A DNA stretch of 29,557 nucleotides, from contig BLJB01000378.1 in the NCBI GenBank assembly GCA_013423325.1, positions 1 through 29,557 of the forward strand, read 5' to 3'. The translations under genes and the position numbers were made by a program. A model generated the notes under the pieces. It saw nothing but the letters and a program-made list of their open reading frames with translations. It was not told the DNA's origin and did not search any database. The stretch's first letter is position 1, and the number at the start of each line of letters is the position of its first letter. Origin of the DNA: Usnea hakonensis. Taxonomy: Eukaryota > Ascomycota > Lecanoromycetes > Lecanorales > Parmeliaceae. Shown piece by piece: positions 1 through 10,983 of this stretch.

Positions 1-690
1 GAGGCTTGAACAAGATAACCGAAGGCAACATCCGAACCTAGAGATCACGGGAATCAGGTAGCTGTCCAACAGCTACAAGGTAAAAAAGTACTCGTCATTA
101 GTACTGAACCTCCCGACCCCAGAGATGGCAGATGCCCTAATACTAAACGGACTCGTTGAAGCGAAGGAAATGAAAGCTGTAGAGAGGTTCGACCAGGCGG
201 CCTCCCTAACCAGGTGCTACAAGTGCCAGGAATATGGTCACATCGCGAGAACGTGCAAAAACGAAGTACGGTACGCAGAATGCAATCAGACGCACGACAC
301 CCGAACATATACAATGGTAGTACCGGCAGCAGCCCCGGGATACGCGGCGTGCGGGAAGAAAGGCCATACCGCATATGACATAGACTGCCAGTTCAAGGCT
401 AAGATGAAGAGATATACAGCGAGGAGGCTCGCAAAGAAAAGGCCATTCTACGGTCAATATCAACAGGAAACGAACGGCAAGGGGAGCCAAGGAGGGGAGG
501 GGGAGCCGAAGGCGAAGGAATCTATGGCCTCGATCCAAAGGAGTGGACCCGAAGAACTAAAAGCTGCACTCCGAGAAAGGATCAAGGAGAGCACGAACCA
601 GGGCCGGGGACTCAGCGAGGAGGAGTCAATCCAAATCCGGACCGAGATTACCAAGATTCAAGCTTTAGAGAAGGAAATCGCAGTGGGAGG
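1..690 (+). pseudogene. Tad-type LINE ORF1 (gag-like) relic, 5' and 3' truncated
   Basis: This is a fragment of the nucleic-acid-binding ORF1 of a fungal LINE. The reading frame enters from the window edge at base 2, so the ATG at 125 is internal. A TAG at 59-61 sits where related proteins appear to have Trp (before LSNSYKVKKYSSL). A CCHC zinc knuckle is visible as CYKCQEYGHIARTC. A second cysteine-rich unit (THDTR...CGKKGHTAYDIDC) follows, in which cysteine positions read Tyr, as in RYAEC and GYAAC. Both the Trp-to-stop and Cys-to-Tyr changes fit G-to-A transitions, the plus-strand image of RIP. The C-terminal part is Lys/Glu-rich with an amphipathic tail. The frame is open from 62 to the N gap at 691. 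ORF2 is not present downstream in this orientation. The LINE assignment rests on motif memory, not a search. Confidence 0.75.
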
Positions 691-692
691 NN
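691..692. other. Two ambiguous bases (NN), possible assembly join
   Basis: The only ambiguous bases in the window sit exactly where GC-balanced LINE ORF1 sequence stops and non-coding then extremely AT-rich sequence begins. They may mark a scaffold join or a collapsed repeat, so continuity between 690 and 693 should not be assumed. Confidence 0.7.
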
Positions 693-730
693 CGTAATTA
701 CCTTTCGAAGTTTAGGTAGACACGACGTAT

Positions 731-759
731 AAATTCAAATTCAAATTCAAAAATTCAAA
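731..759. repeat. AAATTC-type short tandem repeat
   Basis: About four imperfect units of AAATTC/AAAATTC lie just after the N gap and just before the RIP-degraded block. Short tandem tails like this are common at LINE 3' ends, so this may be the tail of the LINE whose ORF1 lies at 1-690, with the rest lost at the N gap. It could equally be chance low complexity. Confidence 0.5.
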
Positions 760-779
760 GGCTAGTATTAATACTATTA

Positions 780-3700
780 AATAAGCTATAACGTTATCTT
801 CTACCTATTAAAGTTATTATTAAGATATATAAAGCTCGGCTTATTAAAAAGCTTTATAAAGGACCTAAAAAGACTATAGTAATAAATATAATAAAAGAGA
901 AAAGTAGATTTTAGATTATATAATTTTTTAAGGCTTTAGTAATATTACTATTATAGTAGTTACTAGATCGGTCTTTATAAATATAGGCGTAGTTAATAAG
1001 AGTAATAGTATTATTTAAGCCTTCTTATTAAGGTAGGAAAATAATAATTATATTAGTAATAAATAGAATCTATTTATTTATTAAAATAGAAGTATTTAAA
1101 AAAGAGGAAGTTATTTATCTTTATATTTATTTATAAATTAGTAATAAAATAATTAAAAAAATATTAATAGATACTAGTATAATAGTTAACTTAATTAATT
1201 CTAAAATAGTAGTACTACTCGATCTTAAAGTATTTAAGATAGATAAGGAATAGATTTTATAATTTACTAATAATTAACTTACTAAAGTAAAGTAGTATAT
1301 CTAGGTTCTAGTAAATATAGTAGATATAGTTACTATAGTATAGATATTTATTCTAGATCTTAAAGATATTTATAATATTCTACTTAATAAGCGATAATTA
1401 TATTATATTCGGGCGGTAGAGGATTACGGTAAGGGAACGTTAATAATTTAAGATTAAAATAGTATAATTAGGGAGATACTAATCGTAGAAGAAGTAGAAT
1501 TATTAGAAATAAGTCTAATTAATAAGCCCTCTATTAATAATTAGAAGATAAATCTTATTGAAAAAGAAATTATAAATCTAGCTAATAAACTTAATAGAAT
1601 TAATTATATTAGAGATTAAGAAAAAGGTCTCCGCCTTTAATAAAATAGAATAATTATTAGCGGAGTAGATCTTCTAATATATTTAAAATATTTATAGATA
1701 GAGAAAGTTAGTTAATACTAGTATTAACTCTAGCTATAAATATAATTAAGGAGATACGATAGAGTAATATAATTACTATTAAAAAATATTAACTAATATT
1801 ACTAAGGACTCTATATAGGTTTCCTACTATATAACGCCCTAAACTATAAGATTTAGATATAATTACTATATAGGAAATAGTTAATAAGTAGTTTAAAAAA
1901 AGCGGAATTACTATTAGAATAATTACTAATATCTAGAAAAGAGTAAATATATCGAGAAGATTAATATATATCTAATAGAATTATTTCGTCTAGACTATAA
2001 AAAAAATCTAGTCTACTAATCTAGTTTATTATTCTATTAATCTAATTTCTAATATAAAACCGGTTTACTATCTAATTAAATAGTATATTCTAAAAGAAAG
2101 AGAATTTATAGTATAAATATTTTCTAAGATGAAAGTTATAAGAATTATTACTTATACTATTTTTAATTAGGAAGTAAGATTATAATTCTCTTTAAAAAAG
2201 AAGGAATTAGAAGATCTCTATATAATATATAATTTTATTCCGCTTAATTAATATATTATTAAATCTTAATACCTAGATTATTAAATTAATAAAGTAATAG
2301 ACATAATTATTAAGCTAAAATTTAGTATCTTTTTCTATATAGATACTACTAATAAGTACTAGATTATTCTAGTAAAGGGGGATAATAAATATAAGATAGA
2401 TTTAGTAACTCTATATAAATAATATATATATTTATAGATAGAATAGGGATTAAAAGGTATCTATATAATATATATTTAATTCGATAATCTAATATTTAGA
2501 CTATTATTTAAGACTATTATAGAACCTATCTAGAAGACTATTATCGATAAGTATAATAATATCGGATTCTATTTATTTATAGATAATTATATAGAAGTAG
2601 CTTTATTTTTCTAAAATATATTTAATTTTTTATATATTAAATATTTTTTTAGAGTAGTATTTAAACCTATCTATCTTTTTAGAAATAAGATATATATATT
2701 TTATAACTCGCTTAAGATAGTTAGATTTACTAGTAGTAGTTAAGGGCTTAGACTATTAATTAAGTATAGAGATAAGATAATATAGTAAATTAAGCCGATA
2801 AATTAAATTAAATTTAATATAATTATCTAGCTTATATCTTTCTTATATATATTTATTCCCGGGAGAGCTAAATATATTATTTATCTTAAAAAGGCCTATC
2901 TAAAAGAAGAAAGTCTACCGCTAGAAAGCGGAAAGTTAATTTAGACGAGATAGATAGAAAAGGAAGGATTTAATTAAAAACTAAAATAATAAGAATCCTT
3001 TTTATATATTAAGAGATCGATCTTAAAGAATATTATAGCTAGGGTTAATAAGAAACTATAAATATACTTAGTAATTAATACTAGTAAATTTAGCTTAGAT
3101 AGTATTCTATTTTAGCTTCTAAAAGAACTATATAATATAGAGGCTATTAAGAAGTATAAATCTAGTTTCTATATTATTATATTTTTATTATTTAAGCTTA
3201 AAGATATAGAAACTTAATATTATATAATAGAAAGAGAAGTGTTAGCTATAATAAAATATATAGTAGAAATAAAATATCTTATAATAGAGTATAAATTCTT
3301 AATAATACTTTATATAGATTACTTAGCGCTAAAGTCTATTATAATAATTAGGATTAATATATATAGGAGAATCTTCCGATAGATAGACTATTTAATAGAA
3401 TATAATTATATTATCTATTATAGATTAAGTAAAACTAGTATTATAGAATTAATAAATAGAATATTCTAGATATCTAGAAGATATACTTATAAGGCGATTA
3501 CTAAAGATTCTAAATATATAATAATAGTAGTAGTTTAACTAGTATTACTAGTATTATAATTAGTATTACTAGTATTTTAATTAATATTACTAGTATCCTA
3601 ATTAATTTCGCTAAATTAGATATATACGGATTACTATAGTACTAAGTAGTATAGATTAATAGTCGACTTTCTATAAAAAGGCCTAGAAGCTTTATAGTAT

Positions 3701-5160
3701 TATAATAAGAATAAAGCTCGAAATATAAAAAGAATAAGTTAAAGGTTCCGATTTATAGATTAATATCTACTTTATATTAAAAAAGGGGGTAAGATAGCTA
3801 AATATATACTTTTTTAGAATATATTAAAACTTCTATATTAGACTTATAATAAATATAGATACTATTAAATATCTATTATCTTATATAAGCTAAGAGGTTA
3901 GTAATACTAGCTAATAAGAACGAGTAATATTAAACGCTACTATTATATATATTATATATACTAAATAGAGGGATCTAGGAAGAAGAGTATAATAATCTAG
4001 TTTATTATAAAGTTTTATCTATTTTTAATAGTAGGAATAAACTTTTTAGGGCCGATATCGCTAAGGTACCTAATAACGGGATTCGTATATATACTAATTA
4101 TTATTAATTACTTTTCGAGATTTATATAGAGAAAAGAATATATAAATATAGATTAAGCCGTAATATATAATATATAAATTACGATATTAGCGCCGATTTT
4201 CGGATTCCCTAAAAACCTATATATAGATAATACTAGATATTTTATCGAATTTGAGACGATATCGCTTTTTAAAAGTTATAGTACTTATATTATCTAAGCT
4301 CTAATAATATATTTATTATTAGTAGGGCTAGCTAAGCGGAATGTATAATTAATACTATTTTAGATTAGAAAATAGATTTATAAGAAAGGACTATTAATAA
4401 GGGTAATTTAAAATAGAAGTCTATTATAGATAGTCTTAAATATTAATAGTAGATTATTATATATATAAGGATTTATACTTATTAAAATTATACTAGGGTT
4501 TAATCTATAGTAGATTATAACTAGATATAGAGAAGATCGGGATTTATCTACTTATATAGCCGACTTAATAATAATATCTAAAGATACTAAGTACTAGTAG
4601 GAACGACGTTAGGAAATCTAGAATAATATTATTCTAATATTAATAAATAATTAGATTAGATAAGATACGAAAGCGTCTATAATATAGATAAAATTAAAGC
4701 CCGGGGACCTAGTACTAGTAAGAGACTATTAGAAGGAAAAATATTTCGGTTAAAAATTAAAATTAAATTAGATAGAGCCCTAATTATTTATAGAGATAAC
4801 TTTAAATAGTATTTTAGACTATATTAAGGAGCTATATAATAAACGAATTAAAAAATACTACTTAGATAATCTTAAAATATATTACCGAAGATTAATTATT
4901 AATAATATAATATTAATTAAGAGGAAAATAATAATATTTATAGAATTCTTTAGATAAAGGGTAGTTAATCTAAATAGTCTATCTTACTTAATATTATAGT
5001 AGAACCTATCGTTAACCTAGATATTAAATAAAGCGGAGGTTTTTCTATATTAGAAGCCTTAGATAACTTATATATTAAAAAAAATAGGTCGAGTTATTTT
5101 ACGAAGTAAAGGAAAGTAACGTTATTCTAAAAAAAATAAAGAAGCGTTTATACGTATTAA
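780..5160 (+). mobile_element. RIP-saturated Ty3/gypsy LTR retrotransposon relic
   Basis: This 4.4-kb block is extremely AT-rich and almost free of the dinucleotides CA and TG, while CG survives. That is the expected end state of RIP, which converts CpA to TpA on both strands. Despite this, a pol gene in Ty3/gypsy order (protease, RT, RNase H, integrase) can be followed on the plus strand. I could not identify flanking LTRs. The left boundary is blurred by the N gap at 691-692. The right boundary is set by the minus-strand LINE tail near 5231. Autonomous activity is impossible, since stop codons occur every few dozen codons. Confidence 0.85.
1140..4790 (+). pseudogene. pol: Decayed gypsy pol: protease, RT, RNase H, integrase
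   Basis: Domains are recognisable when TAA/TAG are read as lost Gln or Trp. The retropepsin has LIDTSIIVNLIN with its Asp at 1170, and its C-terminal part includes RAVEDYGKGT near 1410-1437. Reverse transcriptase runs about 2240-2790, with FYIDTTNKY near 2333 and a downstream VRFTSSS segment. The YxDD-box equivalent reads LFIDNYIE. RNase H runs about 3040-3520 (YLVINTSKFSLDSILF, later YIIEREVLAIIKYI). Integrase core runs about 3830-4600 (VGINFLGPISLRYL), followed by a C-terminal motif KLKPGDLVLVRDYQKEKYFG near 4691-4750. RT, RNase H and integrase share one frame and the protease is in another, so at least one net frame change lies between them. TGA stops are essentially absent because TpG has been removed. 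Confidence 0.85.
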
Positions 5161-5229
5161 TATTAACGCGTTAATATTAATATATTATTACGGAGAGCGT
5201 TAAACCTTACTTTCTACTATATTTATTTT

Positions 5230-6600
5230 CGGTTTGGATTGGATTGGAATTCATACTCGTATCTATCTAACTATATGAAAGATAATTATGGGAATCTCTA
5301 TAGCAATAGTATAAGGAAAACCTTCGTAGCATTACTACTACCAGGGTAAAAAACCTTACCGTACTCCTACTTGTCTCTGCGGTTCTAAGTCTACATACCA
5401 CCTTCGGCTGCTACCGCTCGGTACCCTCTACGCTCGTGCCCCTCTACCTTCTCTATATCGATATTAGCGCCCCTTAGGCCGCTCCCCCCCCATACAACTA
5501 GTCTTTTACTATGGAATACTGGCCTAGTAGGCCAGACTGAATCAGCCATCTGGTTAACGCCCTCGCCCCCCTTAGAATAGTTAGCATTCTCCGTAGGTTA
5601 CTAGTTCCCGCGGATTCTAGAAGTGCTAGTCTAGATTGTCCTAGCCTCGGATAGAAGATAAAGATATGTTTAGTATCCTGTTTTAGCTAGCCGCATTCGC
5701 AGCCGGCTATATAGATACCCGGGACCTTGCGATGGAAGAGGAACTGTGCTAGCCCGATCTTCTCTATTCGTATCTGGATCAGGGCGGAGCTTTCGGCTTT
5801 TACGAGGTTGTGGTGAAGTGTTCTCCTCGTCTTCCAGTCTTTAGGACCCTGAGCTGGTGTCCTCTTATCTTCGGGTATACCCGTGCGGTAGCCTTCCCAT
5901 AGGGTATACTAGGCTGTGTCACCCTAGCCCCGCACTCTTCCTCTTATTACTTCCGTCTCCTTCCTTTCTCTCTTCCCTACGTCGTGTTGCTCCCACCCTC
6001 TCCTAGGGAGGGCCCCCTCGGCCCACGAGCTCTTCTCTATCGCAGGTACCGGAGGTGCTTTTACCCTACGACCTCGCTTCCCCCGGAGTGCTCTGCGGAT
6101 ACGTGCGTTTCCGATTTTCGTGACCTCGTGCACGTCCCTAAGGGCTTGGTGACGGAGGACCGCTAGGTCCAAAGAGACTTGCATAGGGGGAACACCCGTC
6201 TCTACTTCTAGTTCCCTAGTGCTTGTCGCCTTATACGCTCCCGAGACGTGTCTTAGGCACTTGTTCTGGGTTATCCCTAGCTATCTCCCCGGTGTCTTTG
6301 TCGCTCCTCGCGTACCCGCCGGGTTATGCTAGATAGCCGCCGCGTATATCATCGCCGGTCGAACAATAGCCTAGTATACTATACGTGCTCGGTTTAGAGT
6401 TGTTCCCTATGTCGAGGCCGCCGTTATCGACAGCGCGAGGTATTGGGACGCTATCTTGGCCTTTACCTTCTTAAGGTGGGGGCCCCACCTCAATTTTCCA
6501 TCCACGTGCAGGCCTAGTACCCGTATGCTACCCTTTGGCTCTGTGACGGTCGCTCCTAGATCTACCACGGCTTTCATATTAAAGCGCTTTGGTCTTCTAG
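5230..6600 (-). pseudogene. Tad-type LINE ORF2 3' end (RT tail and C-terminal region), RIP-damaged
   Basis: Read on the minus strand, this carries the end of a non-LTR reverse transcriptase polyprotein. In order: SIRVLGLHVDGKLRWGPHLK (near 6520-6460), RPAMIYAAAI (near 6350), a linker beginning MQVSLDLAVLRHQALRDVHE (6184 downward), then NLVKAESSALIQIRIEKIGL and the CECG cysteine motif near 5690. These resemble the C-terminal region after the RT domain in fungal Tad1/CgT1-like elements. Stops are TAG/TAA at sites where Gln or Trp would be expected, for example immediately after CECG and after AAAI, consistent with mild RIP. The 3' end is a short AATCC-type tandem tail at 5231-5248 (plus-strand GGATT repeats). 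The 5' part of ORF2 is missing or unrecognisable beyond about 6600. Confidence 0.8.
5231..5248 (-). repeat. Short GGATT/AATCC tail of the minus-strand LINE
   Basis: GGTTTGGATTGGATTGGA on the plus strand is the expected kind of short tandem 3' tail for a LINE inserted in minus orientation. It sits exactly at the junction with the AT-rich gypsy relic and is the best right boundary for that relic. Confidence 0.55.
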
Positions 6601-6651
6601 TATTTTCGGTTTATAATACTACTACTTATTAAATTATTATATAAATATTAT

Positions 6652-6895
6652 TGTCACGGTTTCTCAACACATGCATAGCATGTGACATCAAATCTGCATT
6701 CACTTATTCTAAACACGCACATCGATTGCTAGCGTGCGGAGTACGGGTATTTAAAGGGCTGATTTCTCGAGCGAACTCTCTTTCTCTTTCTTTCCTCTTC
6801 GTGTTCGTCTTGTATAACTAGCCTCCACTATAGTTAGCAAGCCAAATCATCAACACCAAGCCGCGCGCCCGTAGATCTCAGTCCGAACCTTGACA
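6652..6895. mobile_element. Solo LTR (244 bp) with 5-bp target-site duplication
   Basis: The segment begins TGTCACGG and ends CCTTGACA, so its ends form the inverted pair TGTCA/TGACA typical of LTRs (TG..CA). It is flanked on both sides by the identical pentamer ATTAT (6647-6651 and 6896-6900), the usual 5-bp integrase duplication. A TATTTAAA box at 6748-6755 and a downstream pyrimidine-rich stretch fit an LTR promoter. No internal retrotransposon sequence is present, so this is a solo LTR left by recombination between two LTRs. Unlike its flanks it is GC-balanced and has normal CA/TG content, so it was not RIP-mutated with them and probably arrived later. Confidence 0.88.
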
Positions 6896-6900
6896 ATTAT

Positions 6901-8560
6901 ACTATTTATACTAATTAATCTTGGAGGTATTTATATTATAGCTCTAATTATACTAATAGTTTTCGTACTTCTAGCTCGAACCTTATTATTAAGATAGATC
7001 GTTAGCTAACCTTATATAGTAATATACTATTATAATAAGTAAAAGAGTAATAACGAATTACTACTCGATAGAATATATATAAGTAACTATTAAGTAACGG
7101 AAATATATAAAGCTAGAATTAAGTAAAAAGAGAGAAACTTCTAATAATTAATAATCTTTACTATAAAATAGTTATAAGCGAATTACTAGAATAAGGGGTA
7201 AGTAGTTAAATATTATATTAAAAATAGAGAATAATACTATTTAGTAGTATTTACGAGATTTTAAATATATAGCTAGAAGGGGGTTAATAAAAACTTAGTA
7301 TTAATAAACTATAATTAGGCGAGTATAAAGTATAATATAGAAGATAGAGAGACGTATATAGCGTTATAGAAGAATCTTTAATAAATTAAAACTAAAGCTA
7401 TTAAGTAAAAGGCCGATATCGAAACTAATATTATTAGAAAAAAGAGATCGAAGAAGGTCTCTACTAGTAAAAAGACGGCTTCTATATTAACTAGATTAAT
7501 TAAGTCTACCCTATAAAGCTCTATAAAAGAAATTATTAAGGTAGCTAAATTATTTATAATAAAGAAAACTATACCCGCTTTTATTATTATAGACTTTAAA
7601 GATATAGATAAAGAAGAAGGTCCTTTATAATAGGAAATAGTAATTCTTACTATAAAGTTGATAAAATCTAAGATAGTAAAAAAGACTTTAGAGGAATATA
7701 TTACTACGGCTAAAAATATATTAGAAAAATACTATAAAAAGTTTATAATAATAGTAGATATATTAGCTAGAGTATATATTCTTATTAGCCCCCTTATTTC
7801 TTATATAGAAAAGGCTATATAATTAATAAAGAAAGTCTATTAGGCTAAAGTAAAGTAAGAAAGCCTTACTAGAGATCTAGATACTTTATAAGACTTTTAT
7901 AAGACGAATAGATAAACTATTAAAGATATTATCGCTAAAGGATAAAATAAGATTAATATATTTATTAAATAGTATTAAGATATACTATCGTTTTTTAGTT
8001 ATAATAAAGATAAAAAAGAAATTATAATAGATAAAGATACTACTAAAGATATTACTACTATTAGAAAGTATAAGTCCCTATTTAATAGAGGTAAAATAGA
8101 AGAGGCTACGATAGATAAAACTATAATAGATAAAACTATAATAAATAAAACTATAATAAATAAGACTATAATAGGCGAGAATAAGAGAGGTAGTAGTTAA
8201 TTATATAGATAGATTCTATTATAGATTAAAATAAAGATTACTTTAAGATCTAGCTTTATAATATTAAACGATTTTTCGTTTATTAGTATATTTCTATCTT
8301 AAGAGTATTTAGTTAAATTAGAAGTTAAAGAATCTAGTTCGAGTAACGAAAAAGGACTTAATTTAGATAATAATAAAAATATTAAGATATTAAATACTTT
8401 AGGGTATAATAATAATTAGTATTATTAAGAGTATTTAAATAATATAACTTAGTATTAGTATTTCGCGTAGTAGCGAGTCGTTAAAAAGGGGGTAACCTAT
8501 AGGGGTAGAAATTTACGTTAGGAAAAGTGGCTGGTTTTACTAAGCTACTAGTAATAGTAG
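6901..8560 (+). pseudogene. RIP-saturated relic with one long decayed frame, gag-like but unidentified
   Basis: The composition is the same as the gypsy relic: almost no CA or TG, CG retained. On the plus strand one frame can be followed over roughly 1.3 kb if TAA/TAG are taken as former Gln/Trp codons. It gives a hydrophilic Lys/Glu/Ile-rich protein with pieces such as KKRSKKVSTSKKTASILTRL. A four-fold internal repeat, DKTII/DKTII/NKTII/NKTII, lies at about 8108-8170. I see no zinc knuckle, protease or polymerase motif. It could be the gag of an LTR element (perhaps of the family at 780-5160) or another repeated gene. The solo LTR at 6652-6895 sits at or near its left edge. Confidence 0.5.
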
Positions 8561-9034
8561 TATAGCTATTTAGATTTCTTCCGTAGTAGAAAAGAATCAT
8601 CCCTTTTACTACCGAATTATCTACAGTCTCAGTACGTACGAGTACGTCGGCTTTACGCTTTAAGAAAGATTATACCTACAACATCTTCATTGAATGAAAT
8701 ACCCGAAAAAAATTGGTGCGTGACAGGGTGAAATTTCCACGGTGGATTTTAGCACCATTTTCGCGTCAAGGGCGATCATACGTCACGGTGCACTACGAAA
8801 TACCTTGCCACATCAAGTACCTACCTTAGAACCAAGTTCTACAGAGCAGCGGTTATTGAAGGATTGCCTTCAGGTTTCTATTAGGGGTATTCTAGCATAC
8901 CTTACGGGGCTAAGGTGTACCCTTTTATCCGAGCGCAAACCCGAGCAGCTATCTTAGGGCATGTTCGTAACCCCCGGTTAGCTGCAGACACATTTCTTGA
9001 ATCTCTATCTACCAACTCAGTCGATAAATCTATC
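8561..9034. other. Intergenic stretch between RIP block and first gene
   Basis: Base composition returns to normal by about 8570. The stretch would contain the promoter and 5' leader of the monooxygenase that starts at 9035. Short ORFs cross it, but none shows a recognisable motif and I see no clear TATA box or RNA gene. Confidence 0.5.
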
Positions 9035-10453
9035 ATGGCGCCCTTGAACATCATCATAGTTGGGGCCGGAATAGGAGGCCTAGCAGTAGCTACTGGTCTC
9101 GCCCGGAATGGGCACAAAGTCACCGTCTACGAAAGATTGACGTCAGGAAGCGAGGTCGGATATGCTTTTCGCATCACAGCAAATTCCGACCGCTGCCTTA
9201 GGCACCTGAACATAGATACAGTCGCCGGTGGAGCTGTCGCTGCTAATTCTTCTCGCATGTTCAATGCCCAGGGTCAGGTCCTCATGACGTTGTTGGAGAA
9301 CGACGATGCCGAAAGAGCGAAGCGTGCGACCTCGGTCTTTGCCTATCGCGTACTGTCTCCTACCGACTTTGAAATTTGACATAGCTTGCTGATATTTCGA
9401 CAGCCCCAGTTGCAAGCCCAATTGATGCAGGTGGCGCTCGAGAGCGGTGTCAAAGTGAATTCGGGTGCAAAAGTGATATCTGTAGACGTCGCAAAAACGG
9501 AAATGTCGCTGGCGGACGGAGAAACTATCTCGGCGGATCTGATTGTTGCAGCAGACGGTCTCCATGTATGCAAATCTATTGGATGACTAAATGTGACTCT
9601 TTCCTGATTGTCTAATTATATCTCTAGTCTGTTATCAGACCTTATGTCACTGAGAGTACAAATTTCTCTGCAAAGCCAACGACTGGCCAAAGTGCAGTCC
9701 GTTTCCTGCTCCCAACAGCCTTAGCGCGAAGTGATAAGATCATGTCCGCTGTCATGAGCAATGAAGTACACATGTACTCCTGGAAAGGTAACGGGAAACG
9801 CATTCTAATGTATCCGGTCGACTATGACACGCAGTTCAACTTGACTGCTACCTTTCCGAGTAACCTTCTCAACCAGCAAGCTTCAAACGACAACTCCGCC
9901 ACTGTCGTAGGTATGTATCCTCCTATCCACGAAGTCCCAATTGACACGTTCCTGGGTAGCGTATAACCAGAAAATCTCATACGACGCTATTCTCGATATC
10001 TTTGACGACTTCGAACCCGTCGCCAGACGCCTCTTCACCCTAGCAGATCCGGATGGTTTCCGAGTATGGCAACTCAAAGATATGGACAACCACCACCCCT
10101 GGAGCCTCAATCATACTGCTCTGCTCGGAGACGCCTGCCATGCCGTCTTGCCCTTTGCTTTCTCGGGCGCCTCAATGGCAATCGAGGATGGTATTACCCT
10201 TTCGACTTTAATGTCGCCCGATGTGCCCGTTGAGGACATCCCGAGCCGTCTGAAATTATATGAACAGATTCGGAGGCCGCGCGTAGATAGAGTGCGAGAA
10301 GCATCTTTGGTCATGGCGAAGGGAGTAGAGACGCCGGACTATGTTCGAGAATTTATGCAGTTTTTGTGTTCCCATGATGCGGTCGAGCATGCTAGGCTGG
10401 AATTGTCGAAATACTTGGAGAGAGGGTCGGGAAAGGATGGGCGAGAGGTTTGA
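9035..10453 (+). CDS. FAD-dependent monooxygenase (PHBH-fold, salicylate hydroxylase-like), 4 exons
   Basis: The gene model is 9035-9349, 9404-9565, 9628-9910 and 9960-10453, giving 417 aa with all junctions in frame. The introns of 54, 62 and 49 nt are GT..AG. The product is a class A flavoprotein hydroxylase that uses NAD(P)H and O2. Visible motifs are the Rossmann GAGIGG fingerprint at residues 10-15, with the ribose-binding Glu33 in VYER. The DG motif is at Asp156-Gly157 (AADGLH, with Ser after the splice), and the GD motif is at Gly310-Asp311 (LLGDACHAVLPFAFSGAS). Length and motif spacing are normal for the family and no lesion is seen. The ATG was chosen because the fingerprint follows within ten residues. 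No transmembrane segment is seen, so it is probably cytosolic. The substrate cannot be read from sequence. Such enzymes often tailor aromatic or polyketide metabolites. Confidence 0.9.
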
Positions 10454-10983
10454 TTCTTTGTCGACTTTTGACTTGCTATCCGATGGCAAATGACTTAAGG
10501 AGACGAATAGTACATGATGTATTTGAGACCAAAGTGAAACCGTGTGTTTGCTATCCTTGAGCCGAACAACTCCCGGACGGTCTTTTATAATAATTTATCT
10601 ATGATAACAAACATCTTCATCTCAAAATGCGTGATGTTACTCAATGCATATAAATTATAACGCACCTATTGTCAATCTTTCTATTGTCTCTCCAGTCAAG
10701 GTCGGCCCTTTTGTGAATTGTGATGAGTCTTAATTCAATAATCACACTAGCGGCTTGGCGCTTCTGTTTTTCAAACATCCATTGTAGCACACAGCCAATT
10801 TCCAGGCAAACATCTTCCCTCGTTCTTTGATAGATTTTCGTCTCTGAAATACTTCAATGCTAAAAGATAATTCTTTAAGAACATCATCATTCTCCGTTCT
10901 ATATTGGCGTTGCCAATCCTCCACCAACCAGCGTAGCACAAACCCAGTCAACGCAAGCAACACTAAAATTGTCGCTGACAAAA
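10454..10983. other. Intergenic region between monooxygenase and RRM gene
   Basis: This 530-bp AT-leaning stretch presumably holds the terminator of the monooxygenase and the promoter of the RRM gene. An antisense ORF at 10742-11008 is short and motif-free, so I did not call it. Confidence 0.4.

Noticed and set aside
5924..6184. 86-codon minus-strand ORF as an independent gene
   Set aside because: It is an open piece of the LINE ORF2 C-terminal region and is continuous with motifs on both sides once RIP-type stops are allowed for.
9143..9565. 140-codon minus-strand ORF
   Set aside because: It lies antisense to exons 1 and 2 of the FAD monooxygenase, whose motifs and splice junctions are convincing.
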